In this document: one piece after another, positions 19,810-20,774 of the stretch
How the letters are laid out: each line of letters opens with the position of its first letter
Position numbering within the stretch: the first letter of the stretch is position 1
Assembly (NCBI GenBank): GCA_050742155.1
Contig: JBOGFC010000193.1
Span: 1 to 20,774, forward strand
DNA: 20,774 nucleotides
Reading direction: 5' to 3'
Source: JBOGFC01 sp050742155
GTDB lineage: Bacteria; Actinomycetota; Acidimicrobiia; Spongiisociales; JALYHC01
Notes under the pieces: generated by a model
What the model was told of the DNA's origin: nothing
What the model saw: the letters and a program-made list of their open reading frames with translations, nothing else
Database searches by the model: none
Position numbers and translations under genes: made by a program

Positions 19810-20774
19810 GCTTCGAGACCCGACTGAAAGATGAGCTGAACCGGGAAGGGGCCCGGCTGGCCCCCCGCCTCGGTGACCTGCACGCCGTGATGCGCCGCGG
19901 GCGCCGCCGCCAGCTCACTTCGGTGGCCGGCGCCGCTCTGGTGGTGGTGCTGCTCGCCATCGGCTTCGGGGTGCTCCTCCAGTTCGTGGAGCCCTCGCCG
20001 GGCCCGGTGGTGACCGGCCCGACGACGCCGCCGGCCACGACCGGGCCGACTCCCACCACTACTCCGGTGCCTCCCGCCGCAATAGTGGTGCCCGAGCTGG
20101 TGCTGGCCGGGCTAGAGGGGATCACGTTGGTCCGGGAGGACGGGTCGACGTCGGTGTGGGGAGAAGGCCCGGTGATGCTCGCCGTCGACGACCTGCTGGG
20201 AGGCTTCGTGTTCCAGGTGGGCACATCGGCCAGCAGCATCATGCGGCTCTCGGCGGGCTCCGCAGAAGCCACCGAACTGATTCCGCAGGAGCCGGACGAG
20301 GCGCTCGAGCTGCATGAGGTGGCGATGATCGGCGGCTCGCCACAGGTGGTCTACACGCGCCGGTCGGGCCTCCCCGGCACCGAGCAGGCCCGGGAGGAGC
20401 TCCACCTGTACGACCTCACCACGGGTGCCGATGAGGTGGTCGGCACGGTGGGCGGCTCCCCGAGCGGTCCCACGCGGGTCTCGTATGGGGCCGGGCGGTT
20501 CCTGCTTTCGATGAACGCCGAAGGAGTCACCTGGTTCGAGTTCTTGGCCGACGACGGCTCGCCGGTCGAGGTGCCCGGGAACCCGCGCACCGAAGAACAG
20601 GGCCAGCAGGACTTCCTGGTCTTCGTGGGCCACGGTGTGCAGTCGCCCGACGGGTCGGCCATGGCGTACCTGCGCGGGCACCCCAGGAGTGAGGCGCCCT
20701 TCGAGCTGGTGATGGTGGATCTGGTCGCCGGGCAGGAGTTGATCGTCACGCCGGTCGAGGGAGCCCACGAGACC
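19806..20774 (+). CDS. Membrane-anchored beta-propeller protein, putative partner of the sigma factor (partial, 3' end off window)
   Basis: 323 codons are present without a stop. Residues 1-37 are a basic cytoplasmic segment (MSFETRLKDELNREGARLAP, then RRGRRRQ), 38-59 a membrane helix, and 62-92 a Pro/Thr-rich linker. From about 93 onward there is an extracellular repeat domain of short beta-strands with WD40/PD40 (TolB-like) features, such as LHLYDLTTGADEVVGTVGG and QSPDGSAMAYLRG followed by LVMVDLVAGQELIV. The overlap with the sigma stop suggests it controls the sigma factor. No zinc anti-sigma (H-x3-C-x2-C) motif is visible, so anti-sigma function is an inference. Its N-terminus resembles that of the cassette 1 pseudogene while its propeller is of a different type. 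Confidence 0.75.
   Translation, partial: MSFETRLKDELNREGARLAPRLGDLHAVMRRGRRRQLTSVAGAALVVVLLAIGFGVLLQFVEPSPGPVVTGPTTPPATTGPTPTTTPVPPAAIVVPELVLAGLEGITLVREDGSTSVWGEGPVMLAVDDLLGGFVFQVGTSASSIMRLSAGSAEATELIPQEPDEALELHEVAMIGGSPQVVYTRRSGLPGTEQAREELHLYDLTTGADEVVGTVGGSPSGPTRVSYGAGRFLLSMNAEGVTWFEFLADDGSPVEVPGNPRTEEQGQQDFLVFVGHGVQSPDGSAMAYLRGHPRSEAPFELVMVDLVAGQELIVTPVEGAHET

Overview
This is a GC-rich (roughly 70% by eye), densely packed stretch of bacterial chromosome. GTG starts, Pro/Thr-rich linkers on membrane-anchored extracellular proteins, small sigma factors of the actinobacterial SigE-like type and leaderless-looking promoters with TANNNT -10 boxes all point to an actinobacterium, perhaps an Acidimicrobiia-like lineage. 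That placement is inference from style, not from a marker gene. I found no rRNA, tRNA, CRISPR array or transposase. Every gap between genes is under 190 bp.

Region 1 (about 1-5725, all minus strand) reads from right to left as a NIPSNAP-like small protein, gatC, gatA, gatB, a MerR-like/Mop molybdate regulator, modA and modB. GatCAB is the tRNA-dependent amidotransferase; its gatA-gatB join overlaps by one base. The regulator, modA and modB are chained by ATGA and GTGA overlaps, and modC is not in the window. The gatC-gatA gap is unusually long and structured. It carries a repeat whose second copy lies just downstream of modB.

Region 2 (5760-15963) is an alpha-glucan locus. Two translationally coupled GH57 enzymes (a 4-alpha-glucanotransferase/amylase-type enzyme and a branching-type enzyme) converge on, and overlap by 44 bp, a glycogen-debranching (amylo-1,6-glucosidase-like) gene. 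That gene is divergent from a GT4 glycosyltransferase. The glycosyltransferase in turn converges on a sugar ABC transporter operon (lipoprotein, then two permeases, no ATPase) of the maltose/oligosaccharide type. Together they could import, build, branch, debranch and rearrange alpha-1,4-glucan.

Region 3 (16149-20774) holds a DUF1059 protein and a Cys/Met-metabolism PLP enzyme on the minus strand. Divergent from these is a tandemly duplicated cassette of an ECF sigma factor followed by a membrane-anchored beta-propeller protein. In cassette 1 the propeller gene is kelch-like, frameshifted twice and cut off in mid-blade. In cassette 2 the propeller is of a different (WD40/PD40-like) type and runs off the window end. 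Both cassettes start with a 43-bp near-identical block that also contains the first codons of the PLP gene and ends in a GGAAC -35 element. I regard this duplicated sigma/sensor module, with exchanged propellers, as the most interesting part of the window.
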